64,000 nucleotides of DNA, from positions 58,853 to 122,852 of the forward strand of contig CAKZWQ010000002.1 of assembly GCA_937921935.1 (NCBI GenBank). The letters are read 5' to 3'. This stretch comes from an uncultured Gammaproteobacteria bacterium (GTDB taxonomy: Bacteria; Pseudomonadota; Gammaproteobacteria; Steroidobacterales; GCA-2729495). The stretch's first letter is position 1; the number at the start of each line of letters is the position of its first letter. The notes under the pieces are model-generated. The model searched no databases. It saw only the letters and a list, made by a program, of their open reading frames with translations, and had not been told where the DNA came from. The translations under genes were made by a program, and so were the position numbers. Below are positions 26,161 to 36,880 of the stretch, one piece after another.

Positions 26161-26181
26161 GGGACCAGGCTTGTTCAGGGC
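26154..26181. terminator. Shared hairpin between convergent genes
   Basis: GCCCTGA and TCAGGGC form a 7-bp stem around a 14-nt loop that spans both stop codons of the convergent quinone reductase and SLC13 genes. There is no U-tract on either side, so termination activity is uncertain. Confidence 0.35.
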
Positions 26182-28571
26182 GCCGGGATAGCGCCCGCGG
26201 CGGCTGCGGTTTCTACAGGAACCAAAGGCCAGAAAACGGGCAGCAGCAGCATGACCGCGATAAACACCACCAGCGTCAGGGGCGCCCCGACCTTGATGTA
26301 GTCCTTGAAGCGATATCCACCCGGGCCCATGACCAGGATGTTGGCCGGATGGGAGATGGGGCTGGTAAAGCTCGCTGACGCGGCCATGGCCACTGCCATC
26401 ATCGCGGTTTGTGGCATCACGCCCATCTCGGCACAGGCAGACAGCACGATAGGCGCCATGAGCACCACCAGCGCAGCCGTCGGCACGATCATGGTCGCCA
26501 GGGCGGTCACGCCATACAGACCCATGATCACCGGCCACGGACCCAGGTCTCCGAGGCTGTCCATCACACCCCGCGCGAGCAGTTCTGCGGTGCCTGTCTC
26601 CTGCATGGCGATACCCAGGGGCAGCATGCCGGCGATGAGAAATACCGCGCGCCAGTCAATGGCCCGATAAGCCTGTTCCATGGTCAGGCATTTGCTCAGC
26701 ACCATCAGGCTGGCGCCGACGACGGCGGCGATGGAAATGGGTAACCAGCCGACCAGCACAGATATCACCACCGCAGTCATGATCAGGGCAGCGAGCGGGC
26801 CACGTCGCGTGTCGGTGATTGTTCCGCTCAAGGGCGTCAGTACGAGCAGTCCCGGGTCGTCATTCAGCAGCAGGAGTTTTTGCCGGGGTCCGACGAGCAG
26901 CAAGGCGTCCCCGAACTGCAGTTCCAGTTTATCCAGCTCGGAACGGATCGCTTCGCCGGAGCGCAGGATGGCTGACAGCTCCAGCCCGAACTTGTCGCGG
27001 AAATTCACATCTGCCACCCGCATGCCCGCCATGGGTGACTGGGGCGCCAGGGTCACTTCCACGGAAGCCAGGCGATCGGAGTCGAAGACATTCAGCGTGC
27101 GGGGTACGCCGCTGCCAATTTCCAGTTCCTGCAAACCGCGCAGTACGTCGAGATCTTCCGGGCGTCCCTGGATGAGCAACAGGTCACCACCCAGCAAGGT
27201 CTCGTCCGGATCGGGCATGACCTGCAGCTGGCCCTCCCGAAACAGGGCCAGCAAACGAAAGTCGAATGCATCACCGATGCGGCTCTTGGCCAGGGTCGAG
27301 CCGCCCAGGGCCGAGTCTTTCGGAATGCGGACCACAAAAATTCTTTCCTGCAGTCGATAGGTGTCTTTCAGGTCGGCTTCCGTGGTGACGCGGATCTCGG
27401 CGAACTCACCGCTTTTCTTCAGGCTGGCGACAATGTCATCGCCGCCCTGCAGTAGCAGCTGATCGCCGGCGCGCAGGGGCACGAAGGCCAGGTTTACCCG
27501 GCGCACCAAATCGTTGCGGCGAATGGCGACCACGCTGGCATCGAAGCGCCGGCGGAAGTCAGAGTGGTGCAGGAGTTCTTTGACCAGGTTTGAGTCTTCG
27601 GCGACGGTGGCTTCAACGAGCTGGATACGCCCGCTCATCAGTTCGTCCATCAGGGGCGCTTCGCGTTCGATGACCAAATCGCTCCAGCTGCGAATTTCCT
27701 CGAAGCGACCCAGGCGGCCCTGCACCAGCAAGGTGTCGCCGGCATGCAAATCTGTGGTTCGCGACGGCAGGGTTTCAACTTTTCCGGCCCGCTCGCGGGC
27801 CATGACCAGCAGACCGGCCGCCGAGCCGATACGACTTTCAGCCAGGGTCTTGCCTACGAGTACTGAACTGGCGGGGACCGTGACGGCGAAAGTGCTTTCC
27901 TGCAAACCGTATTGCGCCCGCAGATTTCGCTGGCTGCGCTGGGACGAGGCTGAGGGGTCTGTGCGGGGCAGCATCAGGCGACCAAACAGAGCGATAAAGA
28001 CAATGCCCGCAACCATCGCCCCAAGGCCGACGCTGAAGTAATCAAACAGGGCGAAGGGGCGCTCGCCCGCCTGGGCCAGGGCGCCGCTGATGAGCAGGTT
28101 TGGCGGGGTACCGACCAGGGTCGTGAGACCGCCGAGCAGGGTACCGAAGGCCATGGGCATGAGGACCCGCGACGGCGGGGTATCGGTGCGTCGGCAAATT
28201 TCCATAGCCACCGGCAGCATCAGGGCAGCGACACCAATATTGTTCATGAAGAAAGACAAGCTGCCGGCGCAGATCATGATCACGATGACCAGCGGTACTT
28301 CACTGCGGCCCGCAACCCGCATGACTTGCTTGCCGATAACGCCGGCAATGCCGGTGCGGGTCAGTCCTTCGCTGAGAATGAACATGGCCCACACGGTCAC
28401 GACGGCGGCATTGCTAAAGCCCGACAGGGCTTCGCTGGGTGACACCAGGCTGGTCAGGGCCAGGGCGCCGAGCACCAGCAGGGCCACCAGGTCCATTCTG
28501 ATCACCTCGGTGATGAACAGGATCAGGGCCACCCCGAGGATGATCAGTACCAGTGCGATCTCAATATTCAC
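26175..28571 (-). CDS. SLC13-type permease with four RCK_C domains
   Basis: About 798 residues. The N-terminal half-transporter (about 1-200) starts VNIEIALVLIILGVALILF and has CitMHS/ArsB-like helices. Four RCK_C (TrkA-C) repeats follow between about 215 and 575, each ending in a GDxLL(V/L)QG-type strand (AGDTLLVQG, AGDQLLLQG, GGDLLLIQG, FGDALLLVG). The second half-transporter completes the fold. Relatives carry dicarboxylates, sulfate or other anions with sodium, the RCK_C modules probably sensing a ligand. I place the start at the GTG 28571, since the ORF-track start would overlap the upstream gene by 41 bp. Substrate unknown; adjacency to oxoprolinase hints at an amino-acid-derived anion. 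Confidence 0.85.
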   Translation of the reverse strand: MNIEIALVLIILGVALILFITEVIRMDLVALLVLGALALTSLVSPSEALSGFSNAAVVTVWAMFILSEGLTRTGIAGVIGKQVMRVAGRSEVPLVIVIMICAGSLSFFMNNIGVAALMLPVAMEICRRTDTPPSRVLMPMAFGTLLGGLTTLVGTPPNLLISGALAQAGERPFALFDYFSVGLGAMVAGIVFIALFGRLMLPRTDPSASSQRSQRNLRAQYGLQESTFAVTVPASSVLVGKTLAESRIGSAAGLLVMARERAGKVETLPSRTTDLHAGDTLLVQGRLGRFEEIRSWSDLVIEREAPLMDELMSGRIQLVEATVAEDSNLVKELLHHSDFRRRFDASVVAIRRNDLVRRVNLAFVPLRAGDQLLLQGGDDIVASLKKSGEFAEIRVTTEADLKDTYRLQERIFVVRIPKDSALGGSTLAKSRIGDAFDFRLLALFREGQLQVMPDPDETLLGGDLLLIQGRPEDLDVLRGLQELEIGSGVPRTLNVFDSDRLASVEVTLAPQSPMAGMRVADVNFRDKFGLELSAILRSGEAIRSELDKLELQFGDALLLVGPRQKLLLLNDDPGLLVLTPLSGTITDTRRGPLAALIMTAVVISVLVGWLPISIAAVVGASLMVLSKCLTMEQAYRAIDWRAVFLIAGMLPLGIAMQETGTAELLARGVMDSLGDLGPWPVIMGLYGVTALATMIVPTAALVVLMAPIVLSACAEMGVMPQTAMMAVAMAASASFTSPISHPANILVMGPGGYRFKDYIKVGAPLTLVVFIAVMLLLPVFWPLVPVETAAAAGAIPAP

Positions 28572-28596
28572 GAGCGGTGAGGATAACCAGTTTTGT

Positions 28597-31500
28597 TTAG
28601 CGGGTCTGTGAGGTCGGTCGGCCGAAGCCGCCACCACCGGGGGTGGCGATGATCAGCATGTCGCCGGCGGCCAGATCCGTCTCGGCAATGCCCGGCAGAT
28701 ACTCGATCTGTTCGTCGGCACGCACCACCATATTAATGCCGGCTTTGCCCGGTGCCCCGCCGGTCAGGCCCGGCGGTCCCTGACGACGATGATTGGCCAC
28801 GATGGCGATGTGCATGGGGTGGAGGAATTCGATGGCCCGCAGCAGACCGTCGCCGCCGGGCTGCGCGCCCGCCCCGCCGCTGTCGCGACGGATGGCAAAT
28901 TCCCTGAGCAAAACCGGGTAACGCGCTTCCAGGATTTCCGGGTCGGTAATACGCGAGTTGGTCATGTGGGTGTGAACGGCACTGGCGCCCGGAAAGTCCC
29001 TGCCGGCGCCGGCACCGCCGCCGAGGGTTTCATAGTACTGGTAGCGTGCGTCGCCGAAGCTCAGGTTATTCATGGTGCCCTGGCTGGCTGCCAGTACACC
29101 CAAAGCCTGGAACAAGGCATTGGCAATGCACTGGGAGGTTTCTACATTGCCGGCGGCCACGGCGGCGGGAAACTCGGGTGACAGCAGGGTGTCGTCGGGT
29201 ATATGAATTTCGACGGGCCGCAGGCAGCCCTCATTCAGCGGAATCTGGCTGGTGACCAGGCAACGAAACGCATAGAGCACGGCTGCCCGGGCGATAGCGC
29301 GCGGGGCATTGAGATTGCCGGCCGAGGGCCCGGAGGTGCCACTGAAGTCCACGCGCGCCGCACCGCTGTCCGGATCCGTGTCTATCTGCACACGAATTAC
29401 CGCGCCGTCATCCAGGGCAGCAGTGCCCGCTCCGCTGCCCAGTTCGCGAATCGCCGCGCGCACTGCCGTTTCGGCGTTGTCCTGCACATAGTCCAGATAG
29501 GCTGACACCAGCGGCCGACCGAAGTGGCCGAGCATCTGCCGCAGCCCTGCCAGGCCTTTTTCATTGGCAGCCAGCTGAGCGCGCAGGTCGGCCAGGTTCT
29601 GCGCGGGGTTGCGGGCCGGATGCGGACCGTCTGCCAGGGCGGCCAGCAGTTCCCGGCGCTTGAGTTCTCCCGCCTGCACCAGCGGGAAGCCGGCGAAACG
29701 CTGGCCCTCTTCGCGGATGTCCCGGCTGTGGGCCGGCATGGAGCCCGGGGTAATGCCGCCGACGTCTGCGTGATGAGCCCGGCAGGCGAGCACGAACAGG
29801 GGGGGCTCATCCGGCTCGACATGAAAGGACGTGACTACTGTGATGTCGGGCAGATGGGTGCCGCCCTGGTAAGGGTCATTCACCATCCAGCTGTCGCCGG
29901 GTCGCAGGGTCTGACTGGCGAGCAGAGCCTGAACGCTTTCGCTCATGGAGCCCAGGTGCACCGGAATGTGGGGTGCATTAGCGACCAGCTGGCCGCGCGC
30001 ATCGAACAGTGCACAGGAAAAATCTCGCCGCTCTTTGATGTTCACGGAGTGGGCCGTGTTTTCCAGCACGGCGCCCATTTGCTCGGCGATGTTCATGCAG
30101 TGATTGTTGAACAGCTCGAGCATGATCGGATTGGGGTGCGGTCCTGCGTGTCGCTCTGACCGCACCGCGTGATCGTGGCTGAGCATCAGCATGCCCCCCG
30201 GCTGTGCCGTGAGCGTCCAGCCCGGGATCACGACGGTGGTGCTGTGCGTTTCAGTAATGAGCGCCGGGCCCGACACACGCTGGCCGTCAGCAAGGGCAGA
30301 TCGCTCCCAGACCTGGGCAGCGTGCCAGTTGCCGGCAAAATAAAAATCGCTGGTCGCAGCCCGGGCTGATGCTGTTTCGGCAGCAGTCATGCTGGCGGTA
30401 TTGGGATCGGCGCCCTGACCGGTCACGGCAACCTGTAAGGATTCGATCCACGGCGCATCAGTGCCGCTGTTGAAGCCGAAGCGTTGTCGATGCAGCTGCC
30501 TGAAGGCGGCGTTGCCGGCTGCCAGGTCACCCGACCAGGTGACGGGCAGCGTGGTATCTGAACCTGCCACGCGCAGTTGCAGGGTGGCGACCTGCACAAG
30601 GCTCTGCGGATCTATGTCCTGTTGCCGCAGTTCTTCCCGGCAGGCCTGCCCAAGGGTCTGCAGCTGCGCGTCGAGCCACGCTAAGACGGACGCATCCAGA
30701 GGGCGATCGGCAGTTGCCTGGCGGTAGGCGCGTGTGGGCGCAGCGCCCATGCCCAGGGCGGACAGCAAACCGGCCAGGGGATGCACCAGGATTCGTCGAA
30801 TACCCAATGCATTGGCGACCTCGCAGGCGTGCTGGCCACCGGCACCCCCGAAGCAACACAGGGTGAAGTCGGCCGGGTCCCGGCCGCGCTGGGTCGATAC
30901 GGTTTTGATCGCGTTGGCCATGTTGTCCACGGCCACCTGCACGAAGCCCTCCGCTACGGCCTCTGCCGACAGGCTGTTGCCTGTGGTCAGGTTGACTTCC
31001 TCGGCGATGCTTTCCAGAGTCGCTGCGGCGGCGTCCCGGTCAAGGGGCGCGTCGCCGTCAGGACCGAATACCCGGGGAAAACGTTCGGGCAGCAGACGCC
31101 CAAGAACCAGGTTCGCATCCGTCACGGCCAGGGGTCCGCCCCGACCATAGCTGGCCGGTCCGGGTGCTGCGCCGGCCGATTCCGGTCCGGCCTGAAAGCG
31201 CCCCTGGGCGAATCTCAGCACGGAGCCGCCGCCCGCAGCGACCGTGTGAATGCGCAGCATGGGGGCCTGCAGGCGCACGCCGGCCACGATGTTGTCATTC
31301 ACCAGTTCAAAGTCACCGTCATACAGGGTGACGTCGGTGGAGGTGCCGCCCATATCAAAGCCGATCAGTTGCGTGCCGCCGGCTTCGCGACAGGTGGCCA
31401 CCATGCCTACCACGCCGCCGGCGGGCCCCGACAAAACGCTGTCCTTGCCGCGGAACAGTTCCCCCGCCACCAGGCCGCCGTTGCTTTGCATGAACTGAAT

Positions 31501-32211
31501 CCGGGTCGCCTTGATGCCGGCCTCCGCCAGAGCTGCGCGAAAACCTGTGAGGTAATGACTAAGCAGGGGCGACAGGTAAGCGTCGGCGACGGTGGTGTCT
31601 CCGCGGCTGACGAGTTTGGGCAGGGGCGTGGTTTGGTGCGACAGGGATACCTGGCCAAAGCCCAGTTCCCGGGCAATTTCGCCGACTCGTTGCTCGTGCC
31701 GGGGAAAGCGATAGCCATGCATGAGGCACACCGCCAGGCCGTCCACGCCGGCTTCACGCAAGCCGATCAGGCCCGTGCGCAATGTTTCCTCGTTCAGTGG
31801 CTGCAGGATTTCGCCGCTGGCACTCAGGCGTTCTTCAACTTCCAGCACGGCCGCGTGGAGCGGCTTGCGAAGCTGAATGTGCAGGGCGAACAAGTCCGGC
31901 CGATCCTGGTAGGCGATTCGCAGGGCGTCACCGAAACCGGCAGTAACCACGAAGGCCGTGTCAGCACCGCTTCGCTCCAGCAAGGCATTGGTCGCCACCG
32001 TAGTGCCCATCTTTATTGCATCAACGGGTGCGCCCGGGTCCTGGGCAGCGAGTACCTCAACGAGGCCGGCGACGGCCGCATCCGGGTAATGCTCCGGGTT
32101 ATCAGACAGAAACTTGCGCGTATGCAGAGTGCCGTCGGGCGCGCGGCCGATGATGTCCGTGAAGGTACCGCCGCGGTCGATCCAGAACTGCCAACCTGCT
32201 GCGGTCATCAT
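28597..32211 (-). CDS. 5-oxoprolinase / hydantoinase A-B fusion
   Basis: A 1204-residue, ATP-dependent amidohydrolase. The HyuA-like half carries [33 protein letters not shown] and [15 protein letters not shown]. The HyuB-like half begins near residue 710 with [20 protein letters not shown] and ends with [10 protein letters not shown]. The fused, full-length architecture is that of 5-oxoprolinase, which opens 5-oxo-L-proline to glutamate with ATP; hydantoinases are usually split into two genes. The start was moved from 32340 to MMTAAGWQF (32211), because upstream residues overlap the divergent hydrolase gene. It stands 25 bp upstream of the SLC13 transporter, suggesting uptake plus breakdown in one transcript. 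Confidence 0.88.
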   Translation of the reverse strand: MMTAAGWQFWIDRGGTFTDIIGRAPDGTLHTRKFLSDNPEHYPDAAVAGLVEVLAAQDPGAPVDAIKMGTTVATNALLERSGADTAFVVTAGFGDALRIAYQDRPDLFALHIQLRKPLHAAVLEVEERLSASGEILQPLNEETLRTGLIGLREAGVDGLAVCLMHGYRFPRHEQRVGEIARELGFGQVSLSHQTTPLPKLVSRGDTTVADAYLSPLLSHYLTGFRAALAEAGIKATRIQFMQSNGGLVAGELFRGKDSVLSGPAGGVVGMVATCREAGGTQLIGFDMGGTSTDVTLYDGDFELVNDNIVAGVRLQAPMLRIHTVAAGGGSVLRFAQGRFQAGPESAGAAPGPASYGRGGPLAVTDANLVLGRLLPERFPRVFGPDGDAPLDRDAAAATLESIAEEVNLTTGNSLSAEAVAEGFVQVAVDNMANAIKTVSTQRGRDPADFTLCCFGGAGGQHACEVANALGIRRILVHPLAGLLSALGMGAAPTRAYRQATADRPLDASVLAWLDAQLQTLGQACREELRQQDIDPQSLVQVATLQLRVAGSDTTLPVTWSGDLAAGNAAFRQLHRQRFGFNSGTDAPWIESLQVAVTGQGADPNTASMTAAETASARAATSDFYFAGNWHAAQVWERSALADGQRVSGPALITETHSTTVVIPGWTLTAQPGGMLMLSHDHAVRSERHAGPHPNPIMLELFNNHCMNIAEQMGAVLENTAHSVNIKERRDFSCALFDARGQLVANAPHIPVHLGSMSESVQALLASQTLRPGDSWMVNDPYQGGTHLPDITVVTSFHVEPDEPPLFVLACRAHHADVGGITPGSMPAHSRDIREEGQRFAGFPLVQAGELKRRELLAALADGPHPARNPAQNLADLRAQLAANEKGLAGLRQMLGHFGRPLVSAYLDYVQDNAETAVRAAIRELGSGAGTAALDDGAVIRVQIDTDPDSGAARVDFSGTSGPSAGNLNAPRAIARAAVLYAFRCLVTSQIPLNEGCLRPVEIHIPDDTLLSPEFPAAVAAGNVETSQCIANALFQALGVLAASQGTMNNLSFGDARYQYYETLGGGAGAGRDFPGASAVHTHMTNSRITDPEILEARYPVLLREFAIRRDSGGAGAQPGGDGLLRAIEFLHPMHIAIVANHRRQGPPGLTGGAPGKAGINMVVRADEQIEYLPGIAETDLAAGDMLIIATPGGGGFGRPTSQTR

Positions 32212-32254
32212 CGCTAATGTAGCATGGGCCTGCGTCGCCAAAGACAGGATTCCC

Positions 32255-32785
32255 ATGAGCATCGGCAAGGTCTGTTTCTCCCATGGCCAGGAAAGCGGGC
32301 CATGGGGCACAAAGATCCGGCACCTGGCCGATCTGGCCACGGCCCGGGACTGGGCGGTTGAGTCCCTGGACTATCAGGGCATGGCTGATCCGGTGGCGCG
32401 GGCCGCGAAACTGGCGGCTTACTGTCAGCAGCTGGATCAGCCGCCGGTGCTGGTAGGCAGCAGCATGGGGGGCTTCGTCGCCCTGCACGTGGCTGCGCAG
32501 ATGCCAGTCCGTGGTTTGTTCCTGCTGGCGCCCGCGCTGTTTCTACCCGGCTATGAAGAGCATCTGCCGGCGACGCCGCCGACCTGTCCGGTGTTTATCG
32601 TGCACGGCTGGGGCGATGATGTGGTGCCCTGCGCAGGGAGTCAGCGTTTCGCCCAGTCCACCCGGTCGCGCCTTTTACTGCTGGACGGTGATCATCGGCT
32701 GACGGCCCAGATTGATGTGGTGGGTGCGGCCTTCGACCAGTTCCTGGCCGAACTGGGTGATACTGGTGGCGGGTCTGCGAATTAG
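32255..32785 (+). CDS. Small alpha/beta hydrolase (YqiA/RBBP9-like)
   Basis: A 176-residue hydrolase starting at [18 protein letters not shown] (32255); the longer ORF is antisense to oxoprolinase. The nucleophile elbow is [11 protein letters not shown], the acid is in [10 protein letters not shown] and the histidine in LDGDHRLT, a complete triad in a minimal fold. Such proteins are esterases or serine hydrolases of unknown physiological substrate. Divergent from the oxoprolinase gene; its stop overlaps the end of glk by 4 bp. Confidence 0.8.
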   Translation: MSIGKVCFSHGQESGPWGTKIRHLADLATARDWAVESLDYQGMADPVARAAKLAAYCQQLDQPPVLVGSSMGGFVALHVAAQMPVRGLFLLAPALFLPGYEEHLPATPPTCPVFIVHGWGDDVVPCAGSQRFAQSTRSRLLLLDGDHRLTAQIDVVGAAFDQFLAELGDTGGGSAN

Positions 32786-33705
32786 GCAGCTGCCAGGGTG
32801 CAAAGACCGATCAGGGTCGGATCGTCAGCCAGAATCAGATAGGTGGGAATGGCGTTGAGGTAGTCAGCGTAGCGGCCCTTGGCCGTAAAGCGTTGGCGAA
32901 AGCCCGACGCGCAGAATCGTTCCGTGTAACGCGTTGCAATGCCGCCGCCGATATAAACCCCGCCGAAGGCGCCGAGCATCAGGGCGGCATCGGCTGCTGC
33001 TGTACCCAGTAAGTCGCAGAACAAGGCAAAGCTGGCACAGGCGGCAGGATCTTCGGCCGTGATCAGCGCGCCCAGTTGCTCCGTCGGGATGGGACTGCCT
33101 CCGTGGAGCAGCTCGTGAATCAGGCTCAGACCCGGCCCGGAAATCAGTCGCTCTGCGGAACAGTGGCCGTAGCGTTCGCGCGCCTGGCTGATGATGGCCG
33201 CCTCCTGCGCATTGTTCGCCGCCAGGCTGGCATGGCCGCCTTCGCCCGGCAGGGCGCGCCAGCCGTCAGGGTTAGGCACCAGGGCGCTCATGCCCAGACC
33301 TGTACCCGGGCCGATCACGACTTTAGTGCCGGCCGGATCGGGCTGGCCGGCGCCGATCTGGCGCACTTGTGTGTCAGTTAGCACGGGCAGCGCGCAGGCG
33401 AGCGCTTCGAAATCGTTGAGCAGCGTCAATGCCTGAAAGCCCAGGGATTGGCGCAAGTCCGTCGCCTCAATGGTCCAGTGCAGATTGGTCATCTGCACCG
33501 TGTCGTTGCGAACCGGCGCTGCCACCGCCAGGGCGGCAGCCTGAGGCTGGTCGGCGGCTGACAGGTTGCCCAGGTAGTGCTGGAGCAGGGCGGCGGCGTC
33601 GGAGAATTCCTGATTATTAAAGTGCTGCAGCTGCATCGGCCCGTCGGGGCCGGCCAGGGCGCAGCGGGTATTGGTGCCGCCGATGTCCGCGATCAGCGTA
33701 CTCAC
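32782..33705 (-). CDS. glk: Glucokinase
   Basis: A 307-residue enzyme of the proteobacterial Glk family that phosphorylates glucose to glucose-6-phosphate with ATP. The ATP-phosphate motif is LIADIGGTNTRCAL, the catalytic aspartate lies in LLNDFEALACALP, the sugar-binding pattern is GPGTGLGMSALVP and EGGHASLA, and GGVYIGGGIATRY closes the C-terminal lobe. It is the last gene of the otsB-GH15-otsA-glk operon and overlaps otsA by 4 bp (ATGA). Here it probably recycles glucose released by the GH15 enzyme, and glucose-6-phosphate is also the acceptor for OtsA. Confidence 0.94.
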   Translation of the reverse strand: MSTLIADIGGTNTRCALAGPDGPMQLQHFNNQEFSDAAALLQHYLGNLSAADQPQAAALAVAAPVRNDTVQMTNLHWTIEATDLRQSLGFQALTLLNDFEALACALPVLTDTQVRQIGAGQPDPAGTKVVIGPGTGLGMSALVPNPDGWRALPGEGGHASLAANNAQEAAIISQARERYGHCSAERLISGPGLSLIHELLHGGSPIPTEQLGALITAEDPAACASFALFCDLLGTAAADAALMLGAFGGVYIGGGIATRYTERFCASGFRQRFTAKGRYADYLNAIPTYLILADDPTLIGLCTLAAA

Positions 33706-35102
33706 GGGTCGGCCGTCTGATTCTGCCCCTGGGCCTGTAAGAGCGCTTCAACGAATCGCGTCCGCCAGGCTGTGATGTCGTTTCGCCGGAGCACTGCGAG
33801 CATGGAGCTATGTCGCTCGCGCCGTTCGCCCTCACTCATGTTCAGGGCACGATGCATCGCGTCGGCGACGCCATCCACGTCATAGGGGTTAACCAGGATG
33901 GCATCGGATAACTCGTGAGCAGCACCGGCGAGGCTCGACAGCACGGGCATCCCCGGGTCATACAGGGGCTGAGAGGCGATAAATTCCTTTACCACCAGGT
34001 TCATACCATCGCGCACGGGGGTAACCAGGCCGACACTCGATTCCCGGAAAAAACCCATCAGTGTGGCGCGGTCGAAGGCCCGATTGAGGTAGCGGACAGG
34101 TACCCAGTCGATGTCCGCGAAGCGACCGTTAATTTGCCCGGCTGTTTGCTCCAGCGCCTCGCGTATGTCGTCATAGGCGCGAACCCCGGTGCGGGTTTTG
34201 GGGGCCACCTGGATGTATGACACCTGGTTGCGGTTGGCCGGGTAATTTTCCAGCAAGCGGGTAAAGGCCTGGAAACGTTCTTCCAGCCCTTTGCTGTAAT
34301 CGAGCCGATCAACACCTATCAGCAGCTGGCGGCCGTGGAGATGTTTAACCATGCGCTTCACATGATCATGTTCGCCGGTCTGCATGGCCAGCTGCTGGCA
34401 TTCGTCCACATCGATGCCGATGGGGAAAACATCCGCGTGCATCCGGGCGCCATTAGCGTGGTTGCGGCGATCGGCGCCTGCGCCGTCGCCCAGGCCCTGG
34501 CTGTCCAGAGCATCGCGGAAGCAGCGCAAGTCGCGTGGCGTATGAAAACCCACCACGTCGTAGGCGCACAGCGCGCGCAACAACTGTTGATAAACCGGCA
34601 AGACACGCAGCATTTCCAGGGCCGGGAAGGGGACATGCAGGAAGAACCCGATGGGGTTGTTTATCCCGGCGCGGCGCAGCTCCGATGCCAGGGGAATAAG
34701 GTGGTAGTCATGCACCCAGATCAGATCGTCGGGCCGCAGCAGCGGGATCAGCTTGCGGGCGAATAAGGAGTTGACGCGACGGTACTCGTCGAACTCGCGG
34801 CGTTCATAGCGAAAATAGCCCAGCAGGTAGTGGCAGACCGGCCACAGGGACGTATTAGCGAAGCCGTTGTAGTACAGCTCGTGGGAGCGTTCACTGAGCT
34901 CAATGGTGGCGTAAGTGATGTTGCCATCCTGTGTCAGCTGTGGCCCCGCGGGTTCGCCTTTTACCGTGCGACCGTTCCAGCCAAACCAGATACCGCCGTG
35001 CTCACGCAGGGCGGCCAGCACACCCACGGCCAGGCCGCCGGCCGCATTGCTGCTGCCGCTTGGCAGGGCAACGCGATTGGATACATTGACCAGGCGGGTC
35101 AC
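33702..35102 (-). CDS. otsA: Trehalose-6-phosphate synthase
   Basis: A 466-residue GT20 glycosyltransferase transferring glucose from UDP-glucose to glucose-6-phosphate. The N-terminus RLVNVSNRVALPSG includes the family start. WVHDYHLIPLA and GFFLHVPFPALEMLRVLP line the active site, GVDRLDYSKGLEERFQAF is the nucleotide-sugar loop, and DGMNLVVKEF precedes the C-terminal helix. Overlaps both neighbours by 4 bp. With OtsB it forms the standard two-step trehalose route, usually an osmolyte and desiccation response. Confidence 0.95.
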   Translation of the reverse strand: MTRLVNVSNRVALPSGSSNAAGGLAVGVLAALREHGGIWFGWNGRTVKGEPAGPQLTQDGNITYATIELSERSHELYYNGFANTSLWPVCHYLLGYFRYERREFDEYRRVNSLFARKLIPLLRPDDLIWVHDYHLIPLASELRRAGINNPIGFFLHVPFPALEMLRVLPVYQQLLRALCAYDVVGFHTPRDLRCFRDALDSQGLGDGAGADRRNHANGARMHADVFPIGIDVDECQQLAMQTGEHDHVKRMVKHLHGRQLLIGVDRLDYSKGLEERFQAFTRLLENYPANRNQVSYIQVAPKTRTGVRAYDDIREALEQTAGQINGRFADIDWVPVRYLNRAFDRATLMGFFRESSVGLVTPVRDGMNLVVKEFIASQPLYDPGMPVLSSLAGAAHELSDAILVNPYDVDGVADAMHRALNMSEGERRERHSSMLAVLRRNDITAWRTRFVEALLQAQGQNQTADP

Positions 35103-36880
35103 AGCTCGTCCTCCCAGTTGCGGCTCAGGCGCCGGGCCGCATTGATGATACCGACCATGCTGTATGTCTGCGGGAAGTTACCCCATAGCTCACCCGTCTC
35201 AGGATCCAGATCTTCAGACAGCAGGCCCATGTTGTTCCGACAGTCCAGCATGGATTCAAACAGCTCCCGCGCTTCATCTTTCCGGCCTGCAGCTGCCAGG
35301 GCATCGATGTACCAGAAGGTGCAAATGTTGAACGCGTTTTCGGGTTCGCCGAAATCGTCTTCGGCGTGATAACGCATCAGGTGATTACCGCGACGCAGTT
35401 GTTTTTCAATGGCTGACAGCGTGCCCAGAAAGCGCGGGTCGGTGCCCGATATAAAGCCCAGGCTGGGCATCAGCAACAGGCTGGCGTCCAGTTCCGGCCG
35501 CTCGAAGGCATCGGTAAAGGCTTGTTGTTTCTCGTCCCAGGCCTTGTCGAAGATGACGCCGCGAATATGGTCCGCCTTGGCCCGCCAGTACTGGCTGCGT
35601 TCCTCATTATTCAGTCGCGAGGCGATGACGGCCAGCCGGTCGCAGGCGGCCCAGCACATCAGGCTGGAAAATGTATGGACGCGTTTGCGGCCGCGATACT
35701 CCCAGATACCTGCATCCGGCTGATCATGCAGTGCAAAGGCTCGTTCGCCGAGAATTTCCAGGCGTTCCAGGCTGGCATTGTTACCTGGTCGCGACAGTCG
35801 GCTGTCAAAGAAAAACTGCGTGGCCGACAGGATGACAGCGCCGTAGACATCGTTCTGGATCTGTTCATAAGCCTGGTTGCCGACGCGCACGGGACCCATG
35901 CCCCGGTAACCGGACAGGCTGTCAACGCTACGCTCGGAGAGATCTGCCTGTCCGGTAATGCTGTAGACAGGTTGCAGCGAGCCGCCGTCCTCAAAAGACA
36001 CGTTGAGAATGTATTCCAGGTAAGCCTCCATGGTGCGAGTGGCGCCCAGGCTATTAAGGGCTTTGACCACGAAGTAGCTGTCGCGCAGCCAGCAGTAGCG
36101 GTAATCCCAGTTGCGGCCGCTGTCGGCAGATTCGGGCAGGGACGTAGTCATGGCGGCCATGACCGCGCCGGTGTCTTCGAAGGTGCACAGCTTGAGGGTT
36201 ATGGCCGCGCGAATTACGGCTTTCTGCCAGTCAAAGGGAATGGCCAGTCCCCTGACCCAGGCTTCCCAGTAGCTGCGTGTCTGGCCGTAGTGATCGCGGG
36301 CGATTTCTTCCGTCGCGTGAGGGATGCTTTCATCGTTGCCGATGACCAGGTGATGGGGGCGCGTCAGGACAAAGGCTTGCTCCTCCATGATCGCCGTCAG
36401 GGGCACGTCCGTCGTCAGCCGGATCACCATGTCGGGCTGCACATAGCGAATATGATTGCTGCCATGGGTGACATGGGCGGCTGCACTGCCGTAGTCACTG
36501 GCGGGGCGCACCCGCACGCGCACACGGGGCCAACCATTTACGGGGCTGATGGTGCGAATCAGCATGACGGGATGATAGGTCCGACCATAGAGATTAAATC
36601 GGGGCGCGAAATCCGTAATGCGAATGGCATTACCCTGGGTGTCATACAAGGTGGTTTGCACGATGGGCGTGTTGCGAATGTATTCCTGCTCGGCGTGGTC
36701 GAAATCCATCAGTTCGACTTCGTAAACACCCAGGCCTTCGTTCTGCCGCGGCTCCAGCAAAGCACAAAAGGCCGGGTTGCCATCCGGTCGGGGCAGGCAG
36801 CACCACACCACCCGACCGCGGCCATCCAGCAGGGCGCTGACCTGGCAATTGCCAATGACGGCGAGTTCAAGGTTATTCAT
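35099..36880 (-). CDS. Glycoside hydrolase family 15 protein, probable trehalase
   Basis: A 593-residue GH15 enzyme. The N-terminal beta domain (about 1-220) resembles the TREH_N module: LAVIGNCQVSALLDGRGRVVWCCLPRPDG. The (alpha/alpha)6 catalytic domain contains WDYRYCWLRDSYFVVKAL near 265 and FNICTFWYIDALAAAGR near 535. GH15 includes glucoamylases and actinobacterial trehalases. Placement between otsB and otsA with 4- and 8-bp overlaps, and the absence of a secretion signal, favour cytoplasmic hydrolysis of trehalose or trehalose-6-phosphate over starch. No disruption is visible. Which bond it cleaves is inferred from context only. Confidence 0.85.
   Translation of the reverse strand: MNNLELAVIGNCQVSALLDGRGRVVWCCLPRPDGNPAFCALLEPRQNEGLGVYEVELMDFDHAEQEYIRNTPIVQTTLYDTQGNAIRITDFAPRFNLYGRTYHPVMLIRTISPVNGWPRVRVRVRPASDYGSAAAHVTHGSNHIRYVQPDMVIRLTTDVPLTAIMEEQAFVLTRPHHLVIGNDESIPHATEEIARDHYGQTRSYWEAWVRGLAIPFDWQKAVIRAAITLKLCTFEDTGAVMAAMTTSLPESADSGRNWDYRYCWLRDSYFVVKALNSLGATRTMEAYLEYILNVSFEDGGSLQPVYSITGQADLSERSVDSLSGYRGMGPVRVGNQAYEQIQNDVYGAVILSATQFFFDSRLSRPGNNASLERLEILGERAFALHDQPDAGIWEYRGRKRVHTFSSLMCWAACDRLAVIASRLNNEERSQYWRAKADHIRGVIFDKAWDEKQQAFTDAFERPELDASLLLMPSLGFISGTDPRFLGTLSAIEKQLRRGNHLMRYHAEDDFGEPENAFNICTFWYIDALAAAGRKDEARELFESMLDCRNNMGLLSEDLDPETGELWGNFPQTYSMVGIINAARRLSRNWEDEL

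Noticed and set aside
30781-32217. 478-codon plus-strand ORF opposite the oxoprolinase gene
   Set aside because: Exact antisense shadow of a well-supported enzyme in GC-rich DNA; no family resemblance and composition rich in Gly/His/Gln typical of shadows.
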